The notes beneath the pieces are model-generated. The model did not search any database. It was not told the origin of the DNA and saw nothing but the letters and a program-made list of their open reading frames with translations. Shown here piece by piece: positions 22,252 through 32,900 of a DNA stretch of 64,000 nt. Position numbers and translations under genes: made by a program. The DNA comes from Archivesica marissinica (lineage: Eukaryota > Mollusca > Bivalvia > Venerida > Vesicomyidae). The stretch covers positions 41,621,823-41,685,822 of the forward strand of contig CM026394.1 in the NCBI GenBank assembly GCA_014843695.1, read 5' to 3'. Each line of letters starts with the position of its first letter. Positions within the stretch are counted from its first letter, which is position 1.

Positions 22252-22546
22252 CTTACCGTCCACACTCGCCTATGAGACGATCTCGCCTATGAGACTATCT
22301 CGCCTATAAGACAATCTCACCTATAAGACGACCCCCCTTTTGTCCTGAAATCTGTGGGTGTGGCACTATATATGTTTAGCCATTGCAAGTTGAAATAATG
22401 TTCAGTGTCGGTGATTTCTTTCTTTTCTATAATGTAATTATGGATACCATTTAACACATTAAAAAAAAACAATTTATTTCTTTAGCACAGGAAGTCAATT
22501 TGAGGTGGATAAAACCTTGTCTTATAGGCTGGTATGTACGGTAACA
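22252..22546. mobile_element. Short MITE with TACCGT / ACGGTA ends
   Basis: Left end TTACCGTCCACACTCGCCTA followed by iterated CGCCTATGAGACGATCT; right end TCTTATAGGCTGGTATGTAC then GGTAA, forming a rough terminal inverted repeat about 290 bp apart. Related ends occur at 37812-37865, 40640-40670, 43520-43713 and 62260-62310. Non-autonomous; superfamily not resolved. Confidence 0.5.
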
Positions 22547-22573
22547 TGTAGCGAATTTGCAGATGTGCTTTGA

Positions 22574-23030
22574 CTCCAATGATTATTTGCACTTGTGTGT
22601 TGTTGATGATGAGAGTTTACAATTTGTTCCTCAGTTCACGTACTAGTATCCAACCTCTAACAACCTCCTCCAATGATTATTTGCACTTGTGTGTTGTTGA
22701 TGATGAGAGTTTACAATTTGTTCTTCAGTTCACGTACTAGTACCCAACCTAACAACCTCCTCCAATGATTATTTGCACTTGTGTGTTGTTTATGAGAGTT
22801 TACAATTTGTTCCTCAGTTCACATACTAGTACCCAACCTCTAACAACCTCCTCCAATGATAATTTGCACTTGTGTGTTGTTTATGAGAGTTTACAATTTG
22901 TTCCTCAGTTCACGTACTAGTATCCAATCTCTAACAAACCTCCTCCAATGATTATTTGCACTTGTGTGTTGTTGATGATAACAGTTTACAATTTGTTCCC
23001 CTATTTACTCATAGTATCCCGCCTCTAACC
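22574..23030. repeat. About 92-bp tandem array (5 copies)
   Basis: CTCCAATGATTATTTGCACT starts at 22574, 22668, 22760, 22851 and 22943 (spacing 94, 92, 91, 92). Each unit carries GAGAGTTTACAATTTGTTCC and CAGTTCACGTACTAGTA. It is downstream of the GPCR gene on its transcribed strand, but no similarity to the gene was seen. Confidence 0.9.
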
Positions 23031-23059
23031 TTTCTGCACTAGAGTGTTATTTACGGTTT

Positions 23060-23640
23060 GTTCATTGTTCGGGTGCATCATTTGTTATTGCAGCTCCTGA
23101 CGTGTTGTTTGTTTTAGTATTATTACAATTGTTGATCAATGAAAGTAGACTCGTCTATAATTTGTTCAGACTTTACCAATGATCTTCTCATGTACACTAT
23201 CTACACTAGCTAGAGTGTTATTTAGTTTGGGTGCATCATTTGTTATTGCAGCTTCTTCAGACTTGTTTGTTTTAATATTATTATAATTGTTGATCAATGA
23301 AAGTAGACGTCGTCTATTATTTGTTCAGTCTTTGCCAATGATCTTCTCATGTTTGTTTTAATATTATTACAATAATTGTTGATCGATGAAAGTAGACTCG
23401 TCTGTCATTTGTTCAGAGTCTCTACCAATGATTTCCTCATGTGCACCGTCTACACTAGCTAGAGTGTTATTTACGGTGTGTTGTTCATTGTTCGGGTGCA
23501 TCATTTATTGTTGCAGCTTCTTCAGACTCGTTGATTGTTTTAATATTATTACAATTGTTGATCAATGAAAGTAGACTCGTCTATAATTTGTTCAGAGTCT
23601 TTACCAATGATCTTCTCATGTGCACCATCTACACCAGCTA
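23060..23640 (-). repeat. Tandem copies of the GPCR gene's 3' end
   Basis: Imperfect copies of the segment spanning the last roughly 30 codons and 3' UTR of the GPCR recur downstream. GATCAATGAAAGTAGACTCG occurs at about 23133, 23293 (variant), 23382 (GATCGATG) and 23562. Each is followed by TTGTTCAG, a TACCAATGAT...CTCATG block and a GTGTTATTTA/GGGTGCATCATTTRTT block. On the minus strand the copy at about 23380-23455 still reads VDGAHEEIIGRDSEQMTDES, close to the real receptor tail. Copies are about 90-240 bp apart and partly truncated. Confidence 0.85.
23504..23509 (-). terminator. Probable poly(A) signal of the GPCR gene
   Basis: AATAAA on the minus strand 40 nt after the GPCR stop codon. 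At the matching place in the downstream 3'-end copies (about 23080 and 23235) the sequence is AATAACAAATGA, so only the gene-proximal copy has a canonical hexamer. Confidence 0.5.
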
Positions 23641-24796
23641 CAGTATTCTCATGTACAACAATGTTAGGAATTGTATCAGTTCTTTGGGAATTGGACAGTA
23701 AATTCCGGTTCAAGAACTGCTCTTCGTTGATCAAAGATCGCCGATGAGGAAACAGTTTATAGAACACGGCTTTGTATCCTCTTTGAACCTCTCGGAGTCG
23801 AATTGCATAAATTAGTGGATCCGCCAAAGAATTGAGTTGAATACACAAGAAGAGGATGTCATTTACAAGAGCGAAGTTATTGAGATGGTTAAGGACATAG
23901 AATATGTCTGTCTTTATTTGTATGTACATGTATATTTGGAAAATTCCATCGGGTGCCCAGAAAACGGCAAATGTTCCAACTATGGCCATTGTGGTGATGA
24001 TGGCTTTAGAGCTATGCATCTCGTCTTGGTACAGTATTCTGTCTCGTATCATGAGCTTTTTCACTAGAATATATATCCGCAGGTAGATCGCTATTATACA
24101 GAACAGCACAATGAATATAAAACCTATAATAAGAAGTTCCAAGTCGAACTCGTCGTTTGAGATCACTCTGCAAACTGGCTGGTGTGTTTCAAGCTTGATC
24201 AATAGACCAAAAACGACTTCGAGCAAACCTGCAGCAAAGCTGAATGCCCAGATTCCAATGACTAGACAGTTTCCACGAAATTTCGACATGATTCGTCTGT
24301 AATGTAGCGGCCTCATTATTGCCAAGTAGTGGTCTATCGCCATCACAAGCAGATTGATAAGAGTCGCTAGAAGTGCTACATCGAGAAGTAGACGTTTGAG
24401 CATTTTAGTGCAGTCGTCCCATGATGAAAATATGTACATGACGTTGTGGGAAAGTATAGCAATTAATATCAAAGCATCTGAGACGCCGAGACTTATGATT
24501 AGTTTGGAATGTGTCGATTGTCGATGCGGAATATTTGCCGTAGCGATAATCGATGCAGCGTTTGCAACTAACCCGACAATACATAGGATCACTGATATAA
24601 TTTCGATGGGTTTTGTGAAGATTTCGATGGCTTTGTCTGCTGTGGTGAGGACGAGGAACATGTCTTCAGGGATGGTGGACCAGTTTGCGGATTCCGTGTT
24701 CGTTTCATTGAACGACCAGTTTGTGAATGTCGTGTCTGTCCCATTGAATGACCAGTTTGTGTAGGTTTTGTACACATCGGTTGTATCATCTGCCAT
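23549..24796 (-). CDS. Class A (rhodopsin-like) G-protein-coupled receptor, 415 aa
   Basis: Intact intronless frame from ATG at 24796 to stop at 23549; an upstream in-frame GTG is not a eukaryotic start, and ACAATGG is a good initiation context. The extracellular tail has five N-glycosylation sequons (N14, N18, N26, N30, N38) in a repeated TNWSFN motif. Seven hydrophobic segments lie near residues 63-88, 99-121, 133-157, 176-198, 219-246, 264-290 and 306-331. Class A landmarks: N79 (TM1), D107 in SLGVSDALI (TM2), D155-H156-Y157 in place of DRY (TM3), W183 (TM4), FWAP 279-282 (TM6), DPLIY 326-330 (TM7). TM5 lacks the usual proline and the TM3 cysteine sits two positions early (C129, with C209 in loop 2). 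This is reminiscent of the melanocortin/adenosine/lysolipid branch, but the ligand cannot be named. It acts at the plasma membrane. The last 30 codons are copied in tandem downstream. Confidence 0.92.
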   Translation of the reverse strand: MADDTTDVYKTYTNWSFNGTDTTFTNWSFNETNTESANWSTIPEDMFLVLTTADKAIEIFTKPIEIISVILCIVGLVANAASIIATANIPHRQSTHSKLIISLGVSDALILIAILSHNVMYIFSSWDDCTKMLKRLLLDVALLATLINLLVMAIDHYLAIMRPLHYRRIMSKFRGNCLVIGIWAFSFAAGLLEVVFGLLIKLETHQPVCRVISNDEFDLELLIIGFIFIVLFCIIAIYLRIYILVKKLMIRDRILYQDEMHSSKAIITTMAIVGTFAVFWAPDGIFQIYMYIQIKTDIFYVLNHLNNFALVNDILFLCIQLNSLADPLIYAIRLREVQRGYKAVFYKLFPHRRSLINEEQFLNRNLLSNSQRTDTIPNIVVHENTVAGVDGAHEKIIGKDSEQIIDESTFIDQQL

Positions 24797-24811
24797 TGTG
24801 CCCACTCACAG

Positions 24812-24850
24812 CCTGCAAGTATACTGGATAGTTTAATGTATAATAAAAAG
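24812..24850 (-). promoter_or_regulatory. Possible 3' splice site in the GPCR 5' UTR
   Basis: In the gene's direction a T-rich tract (TTTTCTTTTTATTATACATT) is followed by ATACTTGCAG|GCTGTGAG and, 16 nt later, the ATG. A 5' UTR intron upstream of an intronless GPCR coding exon is common. The 66-bp array would then lie in the intron or promoter. Confidence 0.4.
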
Positions 24851-24882
24851 AAAATTTAATACAGCCGAAACAATAAATATTG

Positions 24883-25550
24883 TCATATATCTAAACTATG
24901 CACAACACCACCCAACAGACGTTATCCAAGGAGTCATTAGAGAGTTCATCATATATCTAAACTATGCACAACACCACCCAACAGACGTTATCCAAGGAGT
25001 CATTAGAGAGTTCATCATATATCTAAACTATGCACAACACCACCCAACAGACGTTATCCAAGGAGTCATTAGAGAGTTCATCATATATCTAAACTATGCA
25101 CAACACCACCCAACAGACGTTATCCAAGGAGTCATTAGAGAGTTCATCATATATCTAAACTATGCACAACACCACCCAACAGACGTTATCCAAGGAGTCA
25201 TTAGAGAGTTCATCATATATCTAAACTATGCACAACACCACCCAACAGACGTTATCCAAGGAGTCATTAGAGAGTTCATCATATATCTAAACTATGCACA
25301 ACACCACCCAACAGACGTTATCCAAGGAGTCATTAGAGAGTTCATCATATATCTAAACTATGCACAACACCACCCAACAGACGTTATCCAAGGAGTCATT
25401 AGAGAGTTCATCATATATCTAAACTATGCACAACACCACCCAACAGACGTTATCCAAGGAGTCATTAGAGAGTTCATCATATATCTAAACTATGCACAAC
25501 ACCACCCAACAGACGTTATCCAAGGAGTCATTAGAGAGTTCATCATATAT
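24883..25550. repeat. Perfect 66-bp tandem array (10 identical copies)
   Basis: Unit TCATATATCTAAACTATGCA, CAACACCACCCAACAGACGT, TATCCAAGGAGTCATTAGAG, AGTTCA. Ten complete units (24883-25542) plus 8 bp; I see no base difference between units. It lies 70 bp upstream of the probable splice acceptor of the GPCR gene. Confidence 0.97.
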
Positions 25551-25575
25551 TATAAATGACTGCTTTATTTTGACT

Positions 25576-26268
25576 ATTTTTCATGAAAGATAACCCTATT
25601 TTCATGAAAGATCACCCTATTTTCATGAAAGATAACCCTATTTTCATGAAAGATAACCCTATTTTCATGAAAGATCACCCTATTTTCACGAAAGATAACC
25701 CTATTTTCATGAAAGATAACCCTATTTTCACGAAAGATAACCCTATTTTCACGAAAGATAACCCTATTTTCACGAAAGATAACCATTTTCACGAAAGATA
25801 ACCCTATTTTCACGAAAGATAACCCTATTTTCACGAAAGATAACCCTATTTTTCATGAAAGATCACCATATTTTTCACGAAAGATCACCCTATTTTTATG
25901 AAAGATCACCCTATTTTTCACGAAAGATCACCTTATTTTTTTAACAAAAGATCACCCTATTTTCATGAAAGATCACCCAATTTTTCACCAAAGATCACCC
26001 TATTTTCATAAAAGATCACCCTATTTTTCACCAAAGATCACCCTATTTTTCACCAAAGATCACCCTATTTTTCACCAAAGATCACCCTATTTTCACCAAA
26101 GATCACCCTATTTTTCACCAAAGATCGCCCTATTTTTCACCAAAGATCGCCCTATTTTTCACCAAAGATCACCCTATTTTTCACCAAAGATCACCCTATT
26201 TTTCACCAAAGATCACCCTATTTTTCACCAAAGATCACCCTATTTTTCACCAAAGATCACTCATGCGA
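25576..26268. repeat. 21-22 bp tandem array (about 32 copies)
   Basis: Left part: TTTTCATGAAAGATAACCCTA and TTTTCACGAAAGATAACCCTA (21 bp). Right part: TTTTTCACCAAAGATCACCC plus TA (22 bp). The gradual shift from AACCC to CACCC and from GAAAG to CAAAG across the array shows ordered divergence. The apparent MKDNPIF and ENRVIF repeat frames are incidental. Confidence 0.93.
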
Positions 26269-26296
26269 AAACAAGATTTCACTAGAATGTTATTGA

Positions 26297-26517
26297 TCGC
26301 CGTGTTAACTTGATTGCGAACACGGTTTTATAACATTAGATTAATCGCTCTCGAGACCTCCTTCCTGATGGAATCTATCGTCATGAGGCAGAGAGAAGAG
26401 GCAATGTGGAATTTAAGTGCTTCTAAGGGCACAATCGTAATGGCTACAGCTGGGCGCAAACTCCGGGCCTTTCACACCTGAAGCGAACTCGTTACCGCTG
26501 CACTATCACAACTTCCA
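26297..26517 (-). mobile_element. tRNA-derived SINE, family A, reverse copy
   Basis: Reverse complement of the family A element: TTGATTGCGAACACGG tail region, TCTCGAGACCTCCTTCCTGA, GAAGAGGCAATGTGGAATTT, head GTGCACTATCACAACTTCC-type. It has diverged more than 2255-2486. Sequence from 26518 to 26999 has no recognisable gene, only a GC-rich block at about 26815-26890 (GGGCGGGGCTAAAAGGACCT). Confidence 0.8.
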
Positions 26518-26999
26518 CATGACAAATTTGAACAGTTGCAAAAGATATTCCGACAGTGGCAATTTCTAAGAAAACCTCTCGCAAACTATAGGGGGGTTTA
26601 TAAAGTGGAAAAATGGGCAGGGTGGGTGAGAAAAGGAGCATGGTGGTTCAGAAAAGATGCAGGGTGCATTTATGCCGAGATGAGGTGCGGGAGGGGGTAT
26701 GTTGGGGTTAGCACCTAGAAAATGTTGCTAAATTATGGTGATTGGTCAAAGAGACAGTACATATTGTTGAAAATGGCGGACGAATTCCAAGTTATATAGG
26801 TCTGCCCGTCCGAAGGCACTTGTCGAGGCTAAAGAGCAAAAGGGCGGGGCTAAAAGGACCTGGCGGCCCTGCCATTCCCCTCTAGAAAAAAACCGAGAAT
26901 ATTATGTGCTTTACATAATATGAACATTTGTTTGAGCTGTAACTGGTGGAGGGTATAGGATTTCTGTTTATACATGCATAGAGATTAGAAGTGGTTCTG

Positions 27000-27655
27000 T
27001 TTCATGTGCTATCCTATCCTCATCTGTTATTAAAGCGACACTACATCAATTCATGTGCTATCCTCATCTGTTATTAAAGCGACACTACATCAATTCATGG
27101 GCTATCCTCATCTGTTATTAAAGCGACACTACATCAATTCATGTGCTATCCTCATCTGTTATTAAAGCGACACTACATCAATTCATGTGCTATCCTCATC
27201 TGTTATTAAAGTGACACTACATCAATTCATGTGCTATCCTCATCTATTATTAAAGCGACACTACATCAATTCATGTGCTATCCTCATCTGTTATTAAAGC
27301 GAAACTACATCAATTCATGTGCTATCCTCATCTGTTATTAAAGCGACACTACATCAATTCATGTGCTATCCTCATCTGTTATTAAAGCGACACTACATCA
27401 ATTCATGTGCTATCCTCATCTGTTATTAAAGCGACACTACATCAATTCATGTGCTATCCTCATCTGTTATTAAAGCAACTACATCAATTCATGTGCTATC
27501 CTCATCTATTATTAACGCAACACTACATCAATTCATGTGCTATCCTCATCTATTATTAAACCGACACTACATCAATTCATGGGCTATCCTCATCTGTTAT
27601 TAAAGCGACATTACATTAATTCATGTACTATCCTCATCTGTTATTAAAGCAACAC
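27000..27655. repeat. 44-bp tandem array (about 14 copies)
   Basis: Unit ATCAATTCATGTGCTATCCT, CATCTGTTATTAAAGCGACA, CTAC. The TTAAAGCGACACTACATC part matches the terminal repeat of MITE family M4 (TTAAAGCGACATTACATC at 59735 and 62931), so the array appears to have been seeded from a MITE end. Confidence 0.92.
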
Positions 27656-28554
27656 TACAAATGAAAATTCAAATATTGTATAATTTGTATCCAACTTTTC
27701 CCCCAAATATTTGTCAGAGTTAGTGTTTCTCCTAAGCAGGAATAGGAGGGCGGCCCACCCTGCCCCTTTTTGAGGCCACCCTTGTGTCCGGAATTCCGAA
27801 AATGTGCCTAAATTCTCAATAAAACTTGATGATAAGTATTGCAATATTGCTTGAAATCCCTTAACAAACACCAGTCCTGTTTCAGACTGATGCTATAAAT
27901 TATAATACACAGGTTTACGATCAATATGTTGACCTATGCACTGTGTAGCCTAGAGCAACATTGACTTTGCCCAAGATTTAATTCCCGTGTTTTAACTAAC
28001 TACGTCATATCTTTCCCGCCAATGCAATGGGACCTAGCAAGCATGTACGTTAATTCGTTAATTGTCGTAGTCTTATATTGATTTAATAGAAATTCAAAAC
28101 ATAAATACATCAAGAGACCAATGTGTCGTCTGCTGATTATGTATATTGAAGAGGCAATAAAATATGCTTAAACCAATTTGACAGGTAATCATGATACATG
28201 CCAATCAGTCAATTTATGCACATTTATGCCCCAATTTCCATTGTTGTTGTAAAAAACAAATGTAGGGGATTATCGACGCGCGATGTCCAGTTACGAGTTC
28301 TTTATTGTGAAGTCACAGACATATTGTCCCGTTGTGCAAATCTCATCGTTAATTGGCGCTAAATAGTTCCCAATTTATCCTTATAGTCTCACGTTTTTGG
28401 TGTTACTGGGTACTGTGCATATCACAAGCATATGGACATTGCACCGGAGGGAAATTCCGCCAACGGAGGCCCCCACGATTTCTTCTTATTTTATCGAAAT
28501 ATATAAACCATAGAGCGAAATTATATTGTATCTTGAGAAATTTTGGCTTGTGAA
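27656..28554. other. No gene recognised
   Basis: Low-copy AT-rich sequence. Short GC-rich block GGAGGGCGGCCCACCCTGCC at about 27747. No frame with recognisable protein, no tandem structure. Confidence 0.5.
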
Positions 28555-28672
28555 AATGATATTTTACAGTGCGCGGTATACACCAGAACTATGTTTTTCA
28601 CCGATTTTCGTGCCAAAAAGTGGGTGCACGTTATACATGATAGCGCGGTATACATAGCAAATTACGGTATGC
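28555..28672 (+). mobile_element. MITE-like end (ACGGTA family)
   Basis: GTGCGCGGTATACACCAGAA and CGGTATACATAGCAAATTAC then GGTA match the terminus of 1525-1757. The interior differs and the other end is not seen. Confidence 0.5.
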
Positions 28673-29022
28673 CACCATTATATTATATATGTACGTTTCT
28701 ATTGAAATGAATGTAAATACATTATTGTTGTAATTTTCTGGCTTATAATAAGTTGCAAAATTGATTCGTCCTCAAAATGTTTCGTACTCATAATAACATA
28801 AATAAGACCAGTTTAATGTTGCCCTTTTAAGGACGGGCAACATGAAAAAATGTCCTTTTTGTACCTGCGCCCTGCCCTGCCCTGCCCATTTTGTTCAGTC
28901 TGAGGGAAACACTATGAGTATTTCAACTGATAAACAAACGTCATAAACGACGTTTGTTGACAGCAAAATAGTGTAAATAGGGTCGACATCCATGTGTAAT
29001 ACAACTTGTGTATCGCAATTAA

Positions 29023-29261
29023 CCCATTTCATTCTGGATACATTTAAAGGCTTTTGCAAACAACATAGATCCAGATCAGCCGCAGCGTGACGCTGCGTGC
29101 TGATCAGGATCTATGCTGTTTGCTACATAGCCAAGTGTCTAAGCAAGATCATCTGAATAGCAAACAGCATAGAGCCTGATCAGACGTCACGTTCCATGGT
29201 GGCTGATCTGGCTCTATGTTCTTTGCAAATACTGTTTGAATGGTATCCAGAATGAAATGGG
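29023..29261. mobile_element. TTAA-flanked foldback MITE, family M2
   Basis: 239 bp between TTAA at 29019-29022 and 29262-29265, with perfect 19-bp terminal inverted repeats CCCATTTCATTCTGGATAC / GTATCCAGAATGAAATGGG. Inside are two successive hairpins (CATAGATCCAGATCAGCCGC...CTGATCAGGATCTATG and CATAGAGCCTGATCAGACGT...CTGATCTGGCTCTATG). Another complete member is at 40739-40975. Confidence 0.88.
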
Positions 29262-29368
29262 TTAACAAGATTTATGGGACAGATTTACCATTATATCTCA
29301 CATTTGTGCCTCTAAGCTACACAGTATCACCTGTTTAGGATATAAACTCCAATAATAATCTTCAAATC

Positions 29369-29625
29369 ACGTTGGACTGGTAATCCAGGGATCGCAGGTT
29401 CGATCCCCCGTCTGACCCTAATAAAATTAACAGTCTTTCAGATGGGACGTTAAACCGAGGTCTTGTGTCGGTGCTTTACACCGTGCACGTAAAAGAACCA
29501 GAGGAGATTCTGGAATTGGTCTCTGTCTGTATCATTGCACTATCCTCCAAAATCTAAAATAACTAATCTCTTCAGGAGGCGTCACTCATATGGGCAACCG
29601 GTAGCGACGATAAATAAACGTAAAA
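29369..29625 (+). mobile_element. 5'-truncated SINE, family B
   Basis: Starts inside the anticodon-like arm (GTTGGACTGGTAATCCAGGG), lacking the A box, then the normal body to TAAATAAACGTAAAA. 5' truncation is typical of incomplete reverse transcription. Confidence 0.88.
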
Positions 29626-29629
29626 CAAA

Positions 29630-29761
29630 CATTCAATTCAGGAGTGTGGCTGATCACTATATTATATTGATTGATCGTTATTTTTCAAATTATTTCAGAA
29701 GAAACAATTTATTCATAAAAAATGCATTGTTGGCCTTTTTGCGATGTAATGTCGCTTTAAC
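29630..29761 (-). mobile_element. Truncated MITE, family M4
   Basis: Reverse orientation: TTCAATTCAGGAGTGTGG near the left and TTTTTGCGATGTAATGTCGC then TTTAA at the right match the complete element at 62935-63430. The other end is absent. Confidence 0.7.
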
Positions 29762-29964
29762 TATAACAGAAATAATAGATGTACTGTTTTATATCAGGTT
29801 CTGCCAATCTTCATGGATAATTTGCAATTAAATACCAGATTGTGTTCTAAAAGGGATATACTTCTATACTTGTCTTGTATTCAGAACAAAGATCTGGTTT
29901 TCACAATTAATACAGAAGGAAAAATATTGGGATATTTTGATTTACACTTCTCAGGGTTTCCTCT

Positions 29965-32900
29965 GTAGACTGAACCTCGTTCCTTACTAGACCTGGTCCC
30001 TTACTAGACCTGATCCCTTACTGGGCCTGATCCCTTACTGGACCTGATCCCTTACTGGACCTCGTTCATTACTAGACATGATCCCTTACTGGACCCGATC
30101 CCTTACTGGACCTGATCCCTTACTGGACCCGATCCCTTACTGGACCTGATCCCTTACTGGACCTGATCCCTTACTGGACCCGATCCCTTACTGGACCCGA
30201 TCCCTTACTGGACCCGATCCCTTACTGGACCTGATCCCTTACTGGACCTGATCCCTTACTGGACCCGATCCCTTACTGGACCTGATCCCTTACTGGACCC
30301 GATCCCTTACTGGACCCGATCCCTTACTGGACCTGATCCCTTACTGGACCCGATCCCTTACTGGACCTGATCCCTTACTGGACCCGATCCCTTACTGGAC
30401 CTGATCCCTTACTGGACCCGATCCCTTACTGGACCTCGTTCATTACTAGACATGATCCCTTACTGGACCTCGTTCATTACTAGACATGATCCCTTACTGG
30501 ACCCGATCCCTTACTGGACCTGATCCCTTACTGGACCTCGTTCATTACTAGACATGATCCCTTACTGGACCCGATCCCTTACTGGACATGATCCCTTACT
30601 GGACCCGATCCCTTACTGGACCTGATCCCTTACTAGACCTGATCCCTTACTAGACATGATCCCTTACTGGACCTGATCCCTTACTGAACCTGATCCCTTA
30701 CTAGACCTGATCCCTTACTGGACCTGATCCCTTACTGGACCTGATCCCTTACTGGACTGTACCTGATCCCTTACTAGACCTGATCCCTTACTAGACCTGA
30801 TCCCTTACTGAACCTGATCCCTTACTAGACCTGATCCCTTACTAGACATGATCCCTTACTGGACCTGATCCCTTACTGAACCTGATCCCTTACTGGACCT
30901 AATCCCTTAATGGACCCAATCCCTTACTAGAGCTGATCCCTTACTGGACCTGATCCCTTACTGGACCTGATCCCTTACTAGACCTGATCCCTTACAGGAC
31001 CTGATCCCTTACTGGACCCAATCCCTTACTGGACCTGATCCCTTACTGGACCCGATCCCTTACTGGACCTGATCCCTTATTGGACCTGATCCCTTACTGG
31101 ACCCGATCCCTTACTGGACCCGATCCCTTACTGGACCTGATCCCTTACTGGACCCGATCCCTTACTGGACCTGATCCCTTACTGGACCCGATCCCTTACT
31201 GGACCTGATCCCTTACTGGACCCGATCCCTTACTGGACCTGATCCCTTACTGGACCTCGTTCATTACTAGACATGATCCCTTACTGGACCCGATCCCTTA
31301 CTGGACCCGATCCCTTACTGGACCTGATCCCTTACTGGACCCGATCCCTTACTGGACCTGATCCCTTACTGGACCCGATCCCTTACTGGACCCGATCCCT
31401 TACTGGACCTGATCCCTTACTGGACCTAATCCCTTAATGGACCCAATCCCTTACTAGAGCTGATCCCTTACTGGACCTGATCCCTTACTGGACCTGATCC
31501 CTTACTAGACCTGATCCCTTACAGGACCTGATCCCTTACTGGACCCAATCCCTTACTGGACCTGATCCCTTACTGGACCCGATCCCTTACTGGACCTGAT
31601 CCCTTATTGGACCTGATCCCTTACTGGACCCGATCCCTTACTGGACCCGATCCCTTACTGGACCTGATCCCTTACTGGACCCGTTCATTACTAGACATGA
31701 TCCCTTACTGGACCCGATCCCTTACTGGACCTGATCCCTTACTGGACCTCGTTCATTACTAGACATGATCCCTTACTGGACCCGATCCCTTACTGGACCT
31801 GATCCCTTACTGGACCTCGTTCATTACTAGACATGATCCCTTACTGGACCCGATCCCTTACTGGACCTGATCCCTTACTGGACCTCGTTCATTACTAGAC
31901 ATGATCCCTTACTGGACCCGATCCCTTACTGGACCTGATCCCTTACTGGACCTCGTTCATTACTAGACATGATCCCTTACTGGACCCGATCCCTTACTGG
32001 ACCTGATCCCTTACTGGACCTCGTTCATTACTAGACATGATCCCTTACTGGACCCGATCCCTTACTGGACCTGATCCCTTACTGGACCTCGTTCATTACT
32101 AGACATGATCCCTTACTGGACCCGATCCCTTACTGGACCTGATCCCTTACTGGACCTCGTTCATTACTAGACATGATCCCTTACTGGACTGTACCTGATC
32201 CCTTACTAGACCTGATCCCTTACTAGACCTGATCCCTTACTGAACCTGATCCCTTACTAGACCTGATCCCTTACTAGACATGATCCCTTACTGGACCTGA
32301 TCCCTTACTGAACCTGATCCCTTACTGGACCTAATCCCTTAATGGACCCAATCCCTTACTAGAGCTGATCCCTTACTGGACCTGATCCCTTACTGGACCT
32401 GATCCCTTACTAGACCTGATCCCTTACAGGACCTGATCCCTTACTGGACCCAATCCCTTACTGGACCTGATCCCTTACTGGACCCGATCCCTTACTGGAC
32501 CCGATCCCTTATTGGACCTGATCCCTTACTGGACCCGATCCCTTACTGGACCCGATCCCTTACTGGACCTGATCCCTTACTGGACCCGATCCCTTACTGG
32601 ACCTGATCCCTTACTGGACCCAATCCCTTACTGGACCCGATCCCTTACTGGACCTGATCCCTTACTGGACCTCGTTCATTACTAGACATGATCCCTTACT
32701 GGACCCGATCCCTTACTGGACATGATCCCTTACTGGACCCGATCCCTTACTGGACCCGATCCCTTACTGGACCTGATCCCTTACTGGACCCGATCCCTTA
32801 CTGGACCTGATCCCTTACTGGACCCGATCCCTTACTGGACCCGATCCCTTACTGGACCCGATCCCTTACTGGACCTGATCCCTTACTGGACCTCGTTCAT

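Noticed and set aside
24797..24805. Upstream in-frame GTG start for the GPCR
   Set aside because: Eukaryotic gene; the ATG at 24796 has good context and follows a probable splice acceptor.
24883..25550. CRISPR-like regular array
   Set aside because: The whole 66-bp unit is repeated with no variable spacers, in a eukaryotic genome.
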